Assembly: GCA_938007995.1 (NCBI GenBank)
Contig: CALLLW010000040.1
Span: forward strand, 1-64,000
DNA length: 64,000 nt
Direction: 5' to 3'
Source: an uncultured Granulosicoccaceae bacterium
GTDB taxonomy: Bacteria; Pseudomonadota; Gammaproteobacteria; Granulosicoccales; Granulosicoccaceae
The translations under genes and the position numbers were made by a program. The notes below the pieces were generated by a model. That model was given only the letters and a program-made list of their open reading frames with translations, searched no databases and was not told the DNA's origin. Numbering within the stretch: the stretch's first letter is position 1; each line of letters begins with the position of its first letter. This document shows, piece after piece, positions 25,861 through 34,570 of this stretch.

Positions 25861-25965
25861 TCAGCTGTGCCCAACCCGGCTCAGGCGTAGCAAAGCACGC
25901 AGCGCCACAAAAGCTGCCGCCAGCGCGAAGCAGTTACCCAATAACAATATGAAAAGTACACCCAT
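25861..25965 (-). CDS. Small single-span membrane protein candidate
   Basis: 34 residues. ATG at 25965 with GAGG 9 nt upstream, stop TGA at 25861. The sequence is almost entirely hydrophobic (GVLFILLLGNCFALAAAFVA) with a basic end (LRALLRLSR), as for single-span inner-membrane microproteins. It lies alone, 400 bp before glxB and divergent from the CoA-transferase gene. The good ribosome site and clean topology support it; no homology is claimed. Confidence 0.45.
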   Translation of the reverse strand: MGVLFILLLGNCFALAAAFVALRALLRLSRVGHS

Positions 25966-26183
25966 AATTTTCTGCCTCATCAAAAATGTATGGGTAGTAT
26001 TAAAGCAGTCAATCCTGACATTACCAGGGTGGAAATCTGATCAAAAATGGCAATCCGGAGAAGGCCTGGCAGATGTTGCGAAAAGACGGTGTTACAAACC
26101 ATGTAAGCCCATGAAATATTTAGTAATCCACTCGCCGTTGCGAATACCAACCGACCCGCAGGCAAACCTGAATAGAAATACAT

Positions 26184-27587
26184 ATGAACGTACCTGACCC
26201 GCACGCAGAATTGTCAAAGCTGTTTGATGCCGTTGATCTTGATCCGGCAGTATTAAAGTTGACTGAACTGACCGGACAGGATCCGGTTTTTCCATCGGCA
26301 TTCGCCGTGGGCACTGCCGCACAGGTGTCCATGGCTGCCGCCGCTGCCATGGCAGCTCATCTCGGCCAGCTGCGTGGTCTGCCCGAGCAATCAGTTCGCA
26401 TTAATATGCGCGATGCTGCGATCGAATGCACCGGTTACTTCACGCTTGACGGCAAAGAGTCACCGAAGTTCGCCGAGCTATCAGGGCTTTATCCCTGTAA
26501 AGACGGATGGCTGCGACTACACGCAAACTTTGACCATCATCGAGATGCGGCGCTGCAAACTCTGGGCATTACCAGCGCAGAAGGGATAACGAGATCGACA
26601 GTTGAATCAAAAACAATCAACTGGCTAAAACAAACACTTGAAGACAGTATTCTGAATAACGCTGGTGCCTGCGCTGCTGTCAGAACCTTTGACGAATGGG
26701 ATGCAATGCCACAGGCAACAGCCATTGCCGAACTGCCGCTGGTGAGTATTACCAAAATAGCAGACGCGCCTTGTCGGGTTCCATCACCACTGCAAGCGTC
26801 GGCGCAGATGCTAAGTGGCATCAGAATTCTGGATTTAACCCGCATCCTTGCAGGTCCGGTGTGTGGTCGCACACTTGCTGCTTATGGTGCTGATGTCATG
26901 CTGATCAATTCTCCTGCGCTACCGAATATTGACAGCATTGTGGAGACGAGTCGCGGCAAGCTTTCGGCGCATATCGATCTCCACCAGTCAGCAGACAAAA
27001 GCGCTTTACTCAACCTGGTTAAAGAATCCGATGTGTATATGCAGGGTTATCGCCCCGGTGCGTTAGCAGCTCACGGACTGACAGCAGAGTCTCTGGCAGA
27101 GATTAACCCCGGAATTATCTGCACCAGCTTAAGCGCCTATAGCCATTGCGGACCCTGGCGAGATCGACGAGGATATGACTCACTGGTGCAAAGCGCTTGC
27201 GGTTTCAATCTGGCAGAAGCTGACGCCAGTGGTGCTGCGTTGCCGCAGGCATTACCAATGCAGATTCTCGACTACGCCAGCGGCTTCCTGATGGCATTTG
27301 GCACGCAGGCCGCCCTGCACAAACAATGGACAGAAGGCGGCAGCTGGCATGTGCAGGTATCACTGGCGCGCACCGGGCTCTGGCTCAGATCAATGGGGCA
27401 AAACAAAGACTGGCTGCATTGCCGCACGCCAGATTCAAGCGAAGCGCTGCAGAGTTATGACTGTGGCTACGGTAAGTTACAGGCATTGCCACACGCACCG
27501 CTGTTTTCACACTCAAAGACCGGATGGAACAGGCCATCGGTTGCGCCTGGCACACATCGTCCGCAGTGGCCCGATGCGATAAATTGA
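26184..27587 (+). CDS. CaiB/BaiF family (type III) CoA-transferase
   Basis: 467 residues. The C-terminal half is the canonical domain: GIRILDLTRILAGPVCGRTLAAYGADVMLI, then YMQGYRPGALAAHGLT, CTSLSAYSHCGPW and RGYDSLVQSACG. The N-terminal half resembles a second, partial copy (AAAAAMAAHLGQLRGLPEQ, LSGLYPCKDGWLRLHANF), as in fused two-domain members. The catalytic Asp of this family should lie near RGYDSLVQ. It transfers CoA between carboxylic acids in the cytoplasm; the acids are unknown. It converges on the TlpA-like gene. Confidence 0.88.
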   Translation: MNVPDPHAELSKLFDAVDLDPAVLKLTELTGQDPVFPSAFAVGTAAQVSMAAAAAMAAHLGQLRGLPEQSVRINMRDAAIECTGYFTLDGKESPKFAELSGLYPCKDGWLRLHANFDHHRDAALQTLGITSAEGITRSTVESKTINWLKQTLEDSILNNAGACAAVRTFDEWDAMPQATAIAELPLVSITKIADAPCRVPSPLQASAQMLSGIRILDLTRILAGPVCGRTLAAYGADVMLINSPALPNIDSIVETSRGKLSAHIDLHQSADKSALLNLVKESDVYMQGYRPGALAAHGLTAESLAEINPGIICTSLSAYSHCGPWRDRRGYDSLVQSACGFNLAEADASGAALPQALPMQILDYASGFLMAFGTQAALHKQWTEGGSWHVQVSLARTGLWLRSMGQNKDWLHCRTPDSSEALQSYDCGYGKLQALPHAPLFSHSKTGWNRPSVAPGTHRPQWPDAIN

Positions 27588-27603
27588 CAATACTAAATTC
27601 GAC

Positions 27604-28275
27604 TCAACCCACCTGTTCGTACATAAACTCGATCAGCTTGGAGGTATCCACACGAAAATCATTAAACGCGACCACACCATCAGGGTCGATCAAAATTAAC
27701 CACGGTGTACCGCCGGTTCGATACTTAAGCATGGTGTCTGAAATATTAAAACCATCAGGATCTCCCGGATCATGACCCATCACCACCGGTAGCTCGTATT
27801 CCAGCTGCAACTCGCGAACTGCCTCTTGCGTGTTGGTGCTAAAGCCTTCAAATACTGTCTGGATACCAGCAATGGCCACTTTCGGGTTGCCGTGAAATTC
27901 CTTTGCAAAAGCCTGCAGCGATGGAAAACCACTGGCGTGACAACCAGGACACCAGTTTTGGAAGCACTTGAGAAAAATCCATTTCCCTTTGGCTTCAGCA
28001 ATAGAAAATTTGGTTGCTTCACCGTCTGCGTCGATCCAGTAGTCGATAGCCAGCTCCGGCGCTTCATAACCCAGAATGCCGTATTTATTTTCCTGTGCGA
28101 TGGACCCGCCCGACCAGGCTGCTCCGGACAGCGCCGCCAAACCCGCCAGCCCGGCGGTTCTTTTCAGTACATTTCTGCGACCTGGTTTATGACCAGTGCC
28201 ATGATGCCGACTGGCGCTGAAATGGTCTGGCTGTCCGCTGCCGGACCGGCCTTTTGTGTTTGGAGGATTATTCAT
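27604..28275 (-). CDS. Exported TlpA-like thioredoxin / thiol oxidoreductase with Tat signal
   Basis: 223 residues from the ATG at 28275; an in-frame ATG at 28371 would add 32 residues before the signal peptide. A twin-arginine signal is seen (GRRNVLKRTAGLAGLAALSG). The redoxin domain has WCPGCHASGF (CxxC active site), and TGGTPWLILIDPDG holds the cis-Pro loop. It works in the periplasm, probably reducing disulfides for cytochrome or metalloprotein maturation. Tat export is unusual for this family, which mostly uses Sec. Confidence 0.85.
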   Translation of the reverse strand: MNNPPNTKGRSGSGQPDHFSASRHHGTGHKPGRRNVLKRTAGLAGLAALSGAAWSGGSIAQENKYGILGYEAPELAIDYWIDADGEATKFSIAEAKGKWIFLKCFQNWCPGCHASGFPSLQAFAKEFHGNPKVAIAGIQTVFEGFSTNTQEAVRELQLEYELPVVMGHDPGDPDGFNISDTMLKYRTGGTPWLILIDPDGVVAFNDFRVDTSKLIEFMYEQVG

Positions 28276-28438
28276 AAAGGTAACGTCGGTCAGTGTTCGA
28301 TGGCGGCCTTGCTTTGGAGCGCTGCAATAGCCCATAGTTCCGTCACTACAGACACTACCCGACACACGCAAAGCAAACTCTGGGTCAGGTTCAATTAACG
28401 ACCAATAGATTGTTTGTTACGCTGTGAAGGGCGCAGAT

Positions 28439-28494
28439 CAAAGCGGCCATAGCAAAGCGACCAGGGCAAAGCGGTCAGGGCAAAGCGGCGAGCT
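28439..28494. repeat. 14-bp tandem minisatellite (4 units)
   Basis: Four 14-bp units based on caaagcggtcaggg: 28439, 28453, 28467 and 28481, with 2-6 differences. It lies in the 340-bp divergent gap between the TlpA-like and aminotransferase genes, which must also hold both promoters. Confidence 0.85.
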
Positions 28495-28615
28495 CGCATT
28501 GGCCACAGGCGACCAGCCAGATGCAATCGCGAGATCACGCCAAGTGAGCCACTTGAGAAACAGGGTGACAACAGTTGCATTCTGCTCCTGTGCTACCATC
28601 AACGCAGCAAAATTA

Positions 28616-29806
28616 ATGAGCTTGCAAGGCATGAGACAAACCGGTCGCCATTTTCTGCAGATCCCCGGCCCCAGTGCAGTACCAGATCGTATTCTGCGCG
28701 CGATAGACATGCCGGTGGTGGATCATCGCGGGCCAGGCTTTGCCGATCTGGGCCATCGGGTTTTGAATGGCATGAAAGGCATTTTCAAAACAACCCAACC
28801 GGTGATTATTTATCCGGCGTCCGGTACCGGTGCGTGGGAAGCAGCGTTGGTCAACGTACTGAATCCGGGTGATGAAGTGCTGATGATAGAAACCGGACAC
28901 TTCGCAAGCCTGTGGAAGTCACTGGCCGAAAAAGTGCAGCTCAAACACCGACTGATAGAAACCGACTGGCGTCGCGCCGCCGACCCTGATTTGATTGAAT
29001 CAGCGTTAAAGAAAGATAGCAAACACAGTATCAAAGCGGTTTGTGTTGTTCACAACGAAACCTCTACCGGCTGCACCACACAAATAAATAACATACGGCA
29101 GGCAATCGATAACGCGAATCACCCTGCACTGTTGCTGGTAGATACTATATCGGGGCTTGCCTCTGCGGATTTCAGATTTGACGAATGGGGTGTGGATGTT
29201 GCGATTTCGGGATCGCAAAAAGGCCTGATGCTGCCACCGGGCTTGTCATTTAATGCGGTTAGCAACAAAGCATTAGAAGCCAGCAAAAAATCTTCGATAC
29301 CAAAATCCTATTGGGCCTGGGATGAAATGCTAACCGCCAACGAACGCGGCTACTTCCCGTATACCCCGGCAACCAACCTGTTATTCGGCCTGGCAGAAGC
29401 GATTGATATGCTCAATGAAGAAGGCCTGGAGAACGTGTTTATCAGACATCAACGGCATGCGATTGCAACGCGAGCTGCGGTCGCGGCATGGGGTCTTGAA
29501 ACTCAATGCACTGTTAACGAAGAACACTCACCAGTGTTAACGGCGGTACGGACACCGGACGGTCACGATGCTGATAAACTTCGCAGCGCAATACTCAAAA
29601 ACTACAACATGTCACTCGGTAATGGCCTGTCCAAAGTACAGTCCAGAGTGTTTCGTATTGGCCATCTCGGTGACTTTAACGACTTGATGCTGATGGGCAC
29701 ACTGGCCGGCATAGAAATGGGTTTGCAGCTTGCCGATATACCGCATCAGACCGGTGGTACGCAGGCAGCATTAGACCTTCTTAAAAGTACCCCTGTACAA
29801 GTCTGA
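28616..29806 (+). CDS. Serine/alanine-glyoxylate aminotransferase
   Basis: 396 residues from the ATG at 28616; the ATG at 28631 gives the usual family N-terminus (GRHFLQIPGPSAVPDRILRA) and is an equal choice. Upstream in-frame codons run through the 14-bp repeats and are rejected. Fold-type I PLP enzyme: YPASGTGAWEAAL (phosphate site), VHNETSTG, and SGSQKGLMLPPG with the PLP Lys. It converts glyoxylate plus serine or alanine to glycine. The next gene, an FMN hydroxyacid oxidase 27 bp away, could supply glyoxylate from glycolate. Confidence 0.9.
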   Translation: MSLQGMRQTGRHFLQIPGPSAVPDRILRAIDMPVVDHRGPGFADLGHRVLNGMKGIFKTTQPVIIYPASGTGAWEAALVNVLNPGDEVLMIETGHFASLWKSLAEKVQLKHRLIETDWRRAADPDLIESALKKDSKHSIKAVCVVHNETSTGCTTQINNIRQAIDNANHPALLLVDTISGLASADFRFDEWGVDVAISGSQKGLMLPPGLSFNAVSNKALEASKKSSIPKSYWAWDEMLTANERGYFPYTPATNLLFGLAEAIDMLNEEGLENVFIRHQRHAIATRAAVAAWGLETQCTVNEEHSPVLTAVRTPDGHDADKLRSAILKNYNMSLGNGLSKVQSRVFRIGHLGDFNDLMLMGTLAGIEMGLQLADIPHQTGGTQAALDLLKSTPVQV

Positions 29807-29832
29807 CCACACCCCGGAATAACTTTACCTGC

Positions 29833-30951
29833 ATGCCAGCTAAAATATTTACCGTTGAAGACGCGCGGCTGCGTGCCAGGCGCAGACTACCCCGTATGAT
29901 GTTTGACTACATCGATGGTGCCGCAGGTTATGAGCGTCTTGTGCAAGAAAACATTGACGCTTACCGGCAAATAAAACTGCTACCGAGAGCATTGGTAAAT
30001 GTTGAAAATCGCAGCCTGACAAAACATTTTCTGGATACCGACTGGGGCTTACCGTTTGGCATCGCACCCATGGGCATGTGCAACCTTGCATGGCCCGGTG
30101 CAGACGAAATGCTGGCTAAAGCCGCAACCCGTTATAACCTGCCGCTGGCATTGTCTACGATGGCATCGAGCACAATCGAACAGACATACGAAAGGGCAGG
30201 CAGCAATGCCTGGTTTCAGTTCTACGTAAGTGGCGATAAAGACAACGCCATGAAACTGGTTGATCGTGCAGCAGCGGCCGGTTACACGAAACTGATATTC
30301 ACGGTTGACGTGCCGCACGTTGCTCCGCGAGTCAGAGATCTGCGCAACGGTTTTAAAGCACCATTGAAGATCGGCTTACGACAGTTCATCGACTTTGCGC
30401 TGCATCCCGGCTGGTCGATTGGCAGCCTGATTAACGGTGCTCCCTCTCTGGCAAATGTGGAAACTGCAAAAGACGGACAATTCAAGCGCGAAAGCGGCCG
30501 CGGCGCCATTGACTGGGAGTTTTTAGATTACCTGCGCCAATACTGGCCACACACGTTGATTATTAAAGGCGTTTTATCTGTAGATGATGCAGTGCGTTTA
30601 CAACAAGCCGGGGCAGACGCTATTTATGTATCCAACCATGGTGGCAGACAACTCGATAGCGCACCAACATCACTTGAGGTTTTGCCACATATGCGCAAAG
30701 CACTGGGTACAGACTATCCGCTGATCATTGACAGCGGAATCAGAGATGGTGAAAGTATTATAAAAGCACTGGCGCTGGGTGCTGACTTCGTCATGATGGG
30801 CAGGCCGTTCTCTTACGCTATAGGTGCTGACGGTCAAAACGGTCTCAATACCGTTATCGATCTAATCAGTGAACAGATCAGCGCTGCAATGGCACAGATT
30901 GGCCTGAAAGACATTAACGCTATTGATCATAGCGTGCTCTATAGAAGCTGA
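29833..30951 (+). CDS. FMN-dependent alpha-hydroxyacid oxidase/dehydrogenase (LldD/glycolate oxidase family)
   Basis: 372 residues. FMN alpha/beta-barrel family: FDYIDGAAGYE, FGIAPMGMCNLAWPGAD, LSTMASSTIEQ, FQFYVSGDK, IFTVDVPHVAPRVRD, IIKGVLSVDDA and the signature SNHGGRQLD with catalytic His and Arg. It oxidises L-2-hydroxy acids such as lactate or glycolate. Directly downstream of the glyoxylate aminotransferase, so glycolate to glyoxylate to glycine is the simplest joint pathway; lactate is the alternative. Confidence 0.9.
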   Translation: MPAKIFTVEDARLRARRRLPRMMFDYIDGAAGYERLVQENIDAYRQIKLLPRALVNVENRSLTKHFLDTDWGLPFGIAPMGMCNLAWPGADEMLAKAATRYNLPLALSTMASSTIEQTYERAGSNAWFQFYVSGDKDNAMKLVDRAAAAGYTKLIFTVDVPHVAPRVRDLRNGFKAPLKIGLRQFIDFALHPGWSIGSLINGAPSLANVETAKDGQFKRESGRGAIDWEFLDYLRQYWPHTLIIKGVLSVDDAVRLQQAGADAIYVSNHGGRQLDSAPTSLEVLPHMRKALGTDYPLIIDSGIRDGESIIKALALGADFVMMGRPFSYAIGADGQNGLNTVIDLISEQISAAMAQIGLKDINAIDHSVLYRS

Positions 30952-30978
30952 GCGTCTACCGGCGAGTAGCAAATGTTT

Positions 30979-31009
30979 ATCAGCCTGACAAAAATCAGGT
31001 CAGGCTGAT
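30979..31009. terminator. Hairpin between convergent genes
   Basis: TCAGCCTGAC (30980-30989) and GTCAGGCTGA (30999-31008) form a perfect stem, plus one outer A-T pair, around 9 nt. It is placed just after the hydroxyacid oxidase and before the convergent rhodanese gene. A T-run is missing, so its strength as an intrinsic terminator is doubtful. Confidence 0.5.
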
Positions 31010-31079
31010 CATTACACTGCAACCCAAAGATCTAGAGAGCCATACTCAAAAATCCGACTTTGGTTTGCTGCTGTAGCTA

Positions 31080-31451
31080 CTACTTTTCAACCGGCCCGCC
31101 AGCGCCCTTCCAGTCTGCAAAGCCACCAATGTTGGTAACCGATTTGTAGCCCATTTCTTTCAGGGTTTTACCAGCCAGCGCCGCCTGCCCACCCGCGCCA
31201 CAAACCAGGTAGATATCAGCATCTTTCTTTAAAGATTTATTATGAAAAGGCATGGATTCATCCGCAGCAAACTCAATAAACCCTCTGGGTATTCTGACCG
31301 CCCCGGCGATGGTGCCAGTGGTTGAAATATCCGCAGAATCGCGAACATCAATAAAGACCCCCCCGCCACCATGCAGCGCAATTGCCTCTTCGGGTGATAG
31401 TTTGTCTACCAGTTCATTTGCTTCATCCAGATAACTTTGTGCAGATTTCAT
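31080..31451 (-). CDS. Single-domain rhodanese (sulfurtransferase)
   Basis: 123 residues, ATG with AGGAG 7 nt upstream. Single rhodanese domain: GGGVFIDVRDSADIS, GTIAGAVRIPRG, and the active-site loop CGAGGQA with the persulfide Cys in YLVCGAG. No signal peptide, so cytoplasmic. It moves sulfane sulfur to a thiol acceptor. An inverted repeat 47 bp upstream of the start may be its operator. Confidence 0.9.
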   Translation of the reverse strand: MKSAQSYLDEANELVDKLSPEEAIALHGGGGVFIDVRDSADISTTGTIAGAVRIPRGFIEFAADESMPFHNKSLKKDADIYLVCGAGGQAALAGKTLKEMGYKSVTNIGGFADWKGAGGPVEK

Positions 31452-31497
31452 CGTTAGCTCCTAATTAAACGGCCACAGAATAAACCATTCGTTCGTT

Positions 31498-31525
31498 TCG
31501 CTACAAGTATCTTTAGTTGTAGCGA
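31498..31525. promoter_or_regulatory. Inverted repeat upstream of the rhodanese gene
   Basis: TCGCTACAA (31498-31506) and TTGTAGCGA (31517-31525) form a perfect 9-bp repeat around 10 nt. The position fits an operator for a dimeric regulator. Nothing else was recognised in the 31452-31815 gap. Confidence 0.4.
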
Positions 31526-31815
31526 CTGCTGCAGCGATTAAGTACCGCAGATCTCCGGTACCGTCTCACTATAAAATCTGGCAGAGAAATAACAACCTCA
31601 TTGCCTGCGCGGCCAACAATAAATCGGCGAGTCACCAGTGGCACTACCATTAGCTGTAGCTGGTGCAGAGTGTACTATTTACAATAGCCTGCACAGTGAC
31701 AGCCATCAACGCAAAGCAGACCCAGATAAGCATGGTAAAACATGCGTCAAACCATTATTAAATGTGACAAAACATATCAGTGTTTGATCAGCCCGCCCCA
31801 CACCACTGAATGAGG

Positions 31816-32877
31816 TTACTCAGTACAATTTGCATGAGACTGATATACGTTAATAAACGCATCAGCAATGTGACTTTCGCCATCGGGATTTGGATGAATA
31901 AGGTCATTAAGCATCATTGACGCAGTATACCCACTTCGCACGTCAACCAGCTTTAGAAACGGATCATGACGTTCATTGACTATCCGTTGAATACCGTCGC
32001 CGAGCCTTTCGATATCTTCACCGATGCCAGGATAAGGATTTTCGCTGAACCACGGAATAATATTCGCAAGCAGCACCAGCGTTTCAGGTTTTGTCTCGTA
32101 GATTGCATCCAGTACGTCGTTAATATCCGCCAGTGCATTACTGACACTCTGCCCGTTGAAAAGATCAACCGAGCCCAGATGCATTAAAACAACATCAGGT
32201 GTGAAAGTCTGCATAGCCACGCGAATACCTTCATTGTTACCGGCATTGGAAAGGTGGCCGGTCAGAAAGTGATCTGCGCGATGTGCGGAATAACCCTCAT
32301 GGGCCCCTTGATAGACGCCATCGTTAGTCTGCTCACTGACAAGGCATGACTGTACCCCATCCCATCCCCAACCATCTCCAAGCGGTACGGTATCGACACA
32401 ATCCGGATCGCCACCCGCGTTATGGGATGTTTGCTGCGAGCCGACCATCGTAAAACCGCAGGACGCAGCCTGCATTAACGAGGAAAATTCCCGCCGGTAA
32501 CTCGAAACCCCGGCCACGCCGTGGGTTATTGAATCACCAACCGCCATCAGTTTTACTGGTCCGAGTGATGCACGATCCGCCAGAAACGCGGCAGCGACTG
32601 TACCGCCGGAGGCATCATTGTCTGTTCCGCTAGCATCAACGGTGACGCTGTCTAAAGCAATACTCGAAGCTGATCCGATTGTCACAGCAGAGGCTTCTGG
32701 CCCACCACCAGTTGTGTTTTCAGTTTGCTCAGCCGCCGCTTGATTATTTACTGATTGGTTACTGAAAGGTGCAGAAATCTGCAACGAATTACCACTGTCA
32801 CAAGCAGAGAGCGCGCATCCAAGCAGTGTGGTAATAGCGAGATACCTGACGTTGAATCGTTGTACTGCAGAGTTCAT
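31816..32877 (-). CDS. SGNH/GDSL hydrolase lipoprotein
   Basis: 353 residues from the ATG at 32877 (AAGG just upstream); an upstream in-frame ATG would bury the signal peptide. Lipobox LSAC near residue 25. SGNH blocks: MAVGDSITHG (nucleophile Ser), HLGSVDLF, and DLIHPNPDGE with the Asp-His pair. It is likely a surface carbohydrate esterase. An inserted segment LGDGWGWDGVQSC resembles the repeat of the SASA protein at 34571-36229, linking the two enzymes. Confidence 0.85.
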   Translation of the reverse strand: MNSAVQRFNVRYLAITTLLGCALSACDSGNSLQISAPFSNQSVNNQAAAEQTENTTGGGPEASAVTIGSASSIALDSVTVDASGTDNDASGGTVAAAFLADRASLGPVKLMAVGDSITHGVAGVSSYRREFSSLMQAASCGFTMVGSQQTSHNAGGDPDCVDTVPLGDGWGWDGVQSCLVSEQTNDGVYQGAHEGYSAHRADHFLTGHLSNAGNNEGIRVAMQTFTPDVVLMHLGSVDLFNGQSVSNALADINDVLDAIYETKPETLVLLANIIPWFSENPYPGIGEDIERLGDGIQRIVNERHDPFLKLVDVRSGYTASMMLNDLIHPNPDGESHIADAFINVYQSHANCTE

Positions 32878-33086
32878 AGTGCCTTGTCCATAAAAAAGTT
32901 GTCGGTTCGGCCAAAGACATCGACCAAACACATAAATAAGAGGCACTGAAGCAACGAACAACAACGACTACATTTTTCTCAGGCTTAAATGACTCTCTCC
33001 AGCAGTACTTTCTTTAGTAGAGAATTCCTGATTTGTCACGATAATGACGTCAAATATTTATCTGCAAAGGTGGCGATTACCACAGT

Positions 33087-34250
33087 TCAAATGACCAGCC
33101 GTCTGATCAACTCGTCATATTTTGGTATCAGCGCAGACAGGCTGAACTCATGAACTTTCGCCTGACACACCTGAGAACTTTCGATCACGGAAACCAGCAT
33201 TTCATAACAACTGTCGGTCTCTGTCTGTTCTGGATTTGCCGTTTCCAGATCAATGTGCTCTACAACCCCGGTTGTATAAAGCAGGTTGTTGTCAATGTAC
33301 TCAGGGTAGGCCATCCTGTCCGGCGCTACTGGTGTACAGCCGGCTGCAATCGCCTCAAGCATGCCAAGCCCCTGAAAATCATGTAGTGCGGTGGAAACTA
33401 CAATGTCTGCCTGGCCGAGTATCTGGTGATAGCGTTCGATCGGTTGGTACCCCCAGGTGGCAACAATATCACCGTGTACTTTTTTAAATTCTTCAAAGCA
33501 TGCCGGTATCTGTCTGAAAGACTGCCCCATGACATGCAGTTTTATCTGATAGCCGGCAGAGATTAATTTTTCAATCACAGAAAAAAATACCTGCGGCTGT
33601 TTGTCATATTCCCATCGATGATTCCAGACAATTTCAACGGCAGACTTATCTGCAATCCGGTCTTTGAGCGGTTCTGCTGTATCACGCAACGCAAATAGCG
33701 CATCATGAATTGGTACAGGTATGACTACAGATTTACGTTGCAGGTCAGACAACAGATCACCCGGTATACCGTCTGGCATCTTTTTTAAAAGTGCAGTCGC
33801 ACCGTGACAAAATGAGTCCCGATTGTAAGACGAGTTAAACACCAGCTGATCAGCAACCAGTGCGCTATAGATGCTGGTTAGCTGCGCATTAATGAGATTG
33901 CTCTTTGCGTTGCCATTGCCTTGCAGGGTGGCTGCTCGTTCGGGATAAGCAAATTGATTCTCGTGAAAGTAAAGTATCGATGGAATAGCAGCGAGTCCAG
34001 GTAGTAATCCCCGCAGGTTACAAAGATCCACCATTGAAGTCGCAAGCAGCAACTGATAATTCGATTTTAATTTCGGTTGTTGAAAGGCAAAGGTCAGCGC
34101 GTTACTTCGTATCCGCCAGTAAAAATGACGATCCGGAAGAGTGGCTTGAGTCCAGTTGTAATGCGCCAGCTCCGTTGTAAGTTGATTTGTCCAATACTTG
34201 TGGCTCGCAGCGTGGTAGCCGGAAAGCAGTAGTACATCGGGTTTTGTCAT
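33087..34250 (-). CDS. tRNA-queuosine alpha-mannosyltransferase-like glycosyltransferase (DUF3524)
   Basis: 387 residues. The N-terminus has the DUF3524 signature (LLLSGYHAASHKYW, LPDRHFYWRIRSNAL, LYFHENQFAYP), and the C-terminus is a GT-B domain (VSTALHDFQGLGMLEAIAAGC, with the Glu of GT4 enzymes). The eukaryotic member QTMAN adds mannose to queuosine-34 of tRNA-Asp. The bacterial role is less certain. No queuosine genes are in the window. Confidence 0.82.
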   Translation of the reverse strand: MTKPDVLLLSGYHAASHKYWTNQLTTELAHYNWTQATLPDRHFYWRIRSNALTFAFQQPKLKSNYQLLLATSMVDLCNLRGLLPGLAAIPSILYFHENQFAYPERAATLQGNGNAKSNLINAQLTSIYSALVADQLVFNSSYNRDSFCHGATALLKKMPDGIPGDLLSDLQRKSVVIPVPIHDALFALRDTAEPLKDRIADKSAVEIVWNHRWEYDKQPQVFFSVIEKLISAGYQIKLHVMGQSFRQIPACFEEFKKVHGDIVATWGYQPIERYHQILGQADIVVSTALHDFQGLGMLEAIAAGCTPVAPDRMAYPEYIDNNLLYTTGVVEHIDLETANPEQTETDSCYEMLVSVIESSQVCQAKVHEFSLSALIPKYDELIRRLVI

Positions 34251-34384
34251 TCTCTTGGTGTCTTTTCAGTTCAACTGATTTTTTGTAGTGGCAGTAGCGC
34301 GAACTGCATTAAATAAACGCAGGTTATAGTTAGTAACGCCGGTTGCTAATTTGAACACCAATCGTATTCACCTGGTTCGACAAA

Positions 34385-34409
34385 GGTTATAGCCAACTTG
34401 GCTATAACC
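34385..34409. promoter_or_regulatory. Inverted repeat in divergent promoter region
   Basis: GGTTATAGCC and GGCTATAACC, perfect 10-bp arms with a 5-nt loop, lie in the 320-bp gap between the divergent glycosyltransferase and SASA genes. A partial copy (AGGTTATAGTT) sits about 65 bp to the left. No T-run follows, so an operator is more likely than a terminator. Confidence 0.45.
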
Positions 34410-34570
34410 CGGCAAAGAGCGCCAAAGGCCACAACTGTTTTGATTTTTTTGAAGTGTGTATTTACAGGCTGGCAACCATAGTGCTATGCCTTTGTAGCGC
34501 AGGCGTTTTGACTCTGTAATCAAACCCATATTGTCATGACGTATTTAATTGGATACTCTGCGCCATTGGC

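Noticed and set aside
25460-26183. Glycine-type riboswitch before the glx or CoA-transferase genes
   Set aside because: I could not find the conserved core or paired stems; only simple palindromes are visible.
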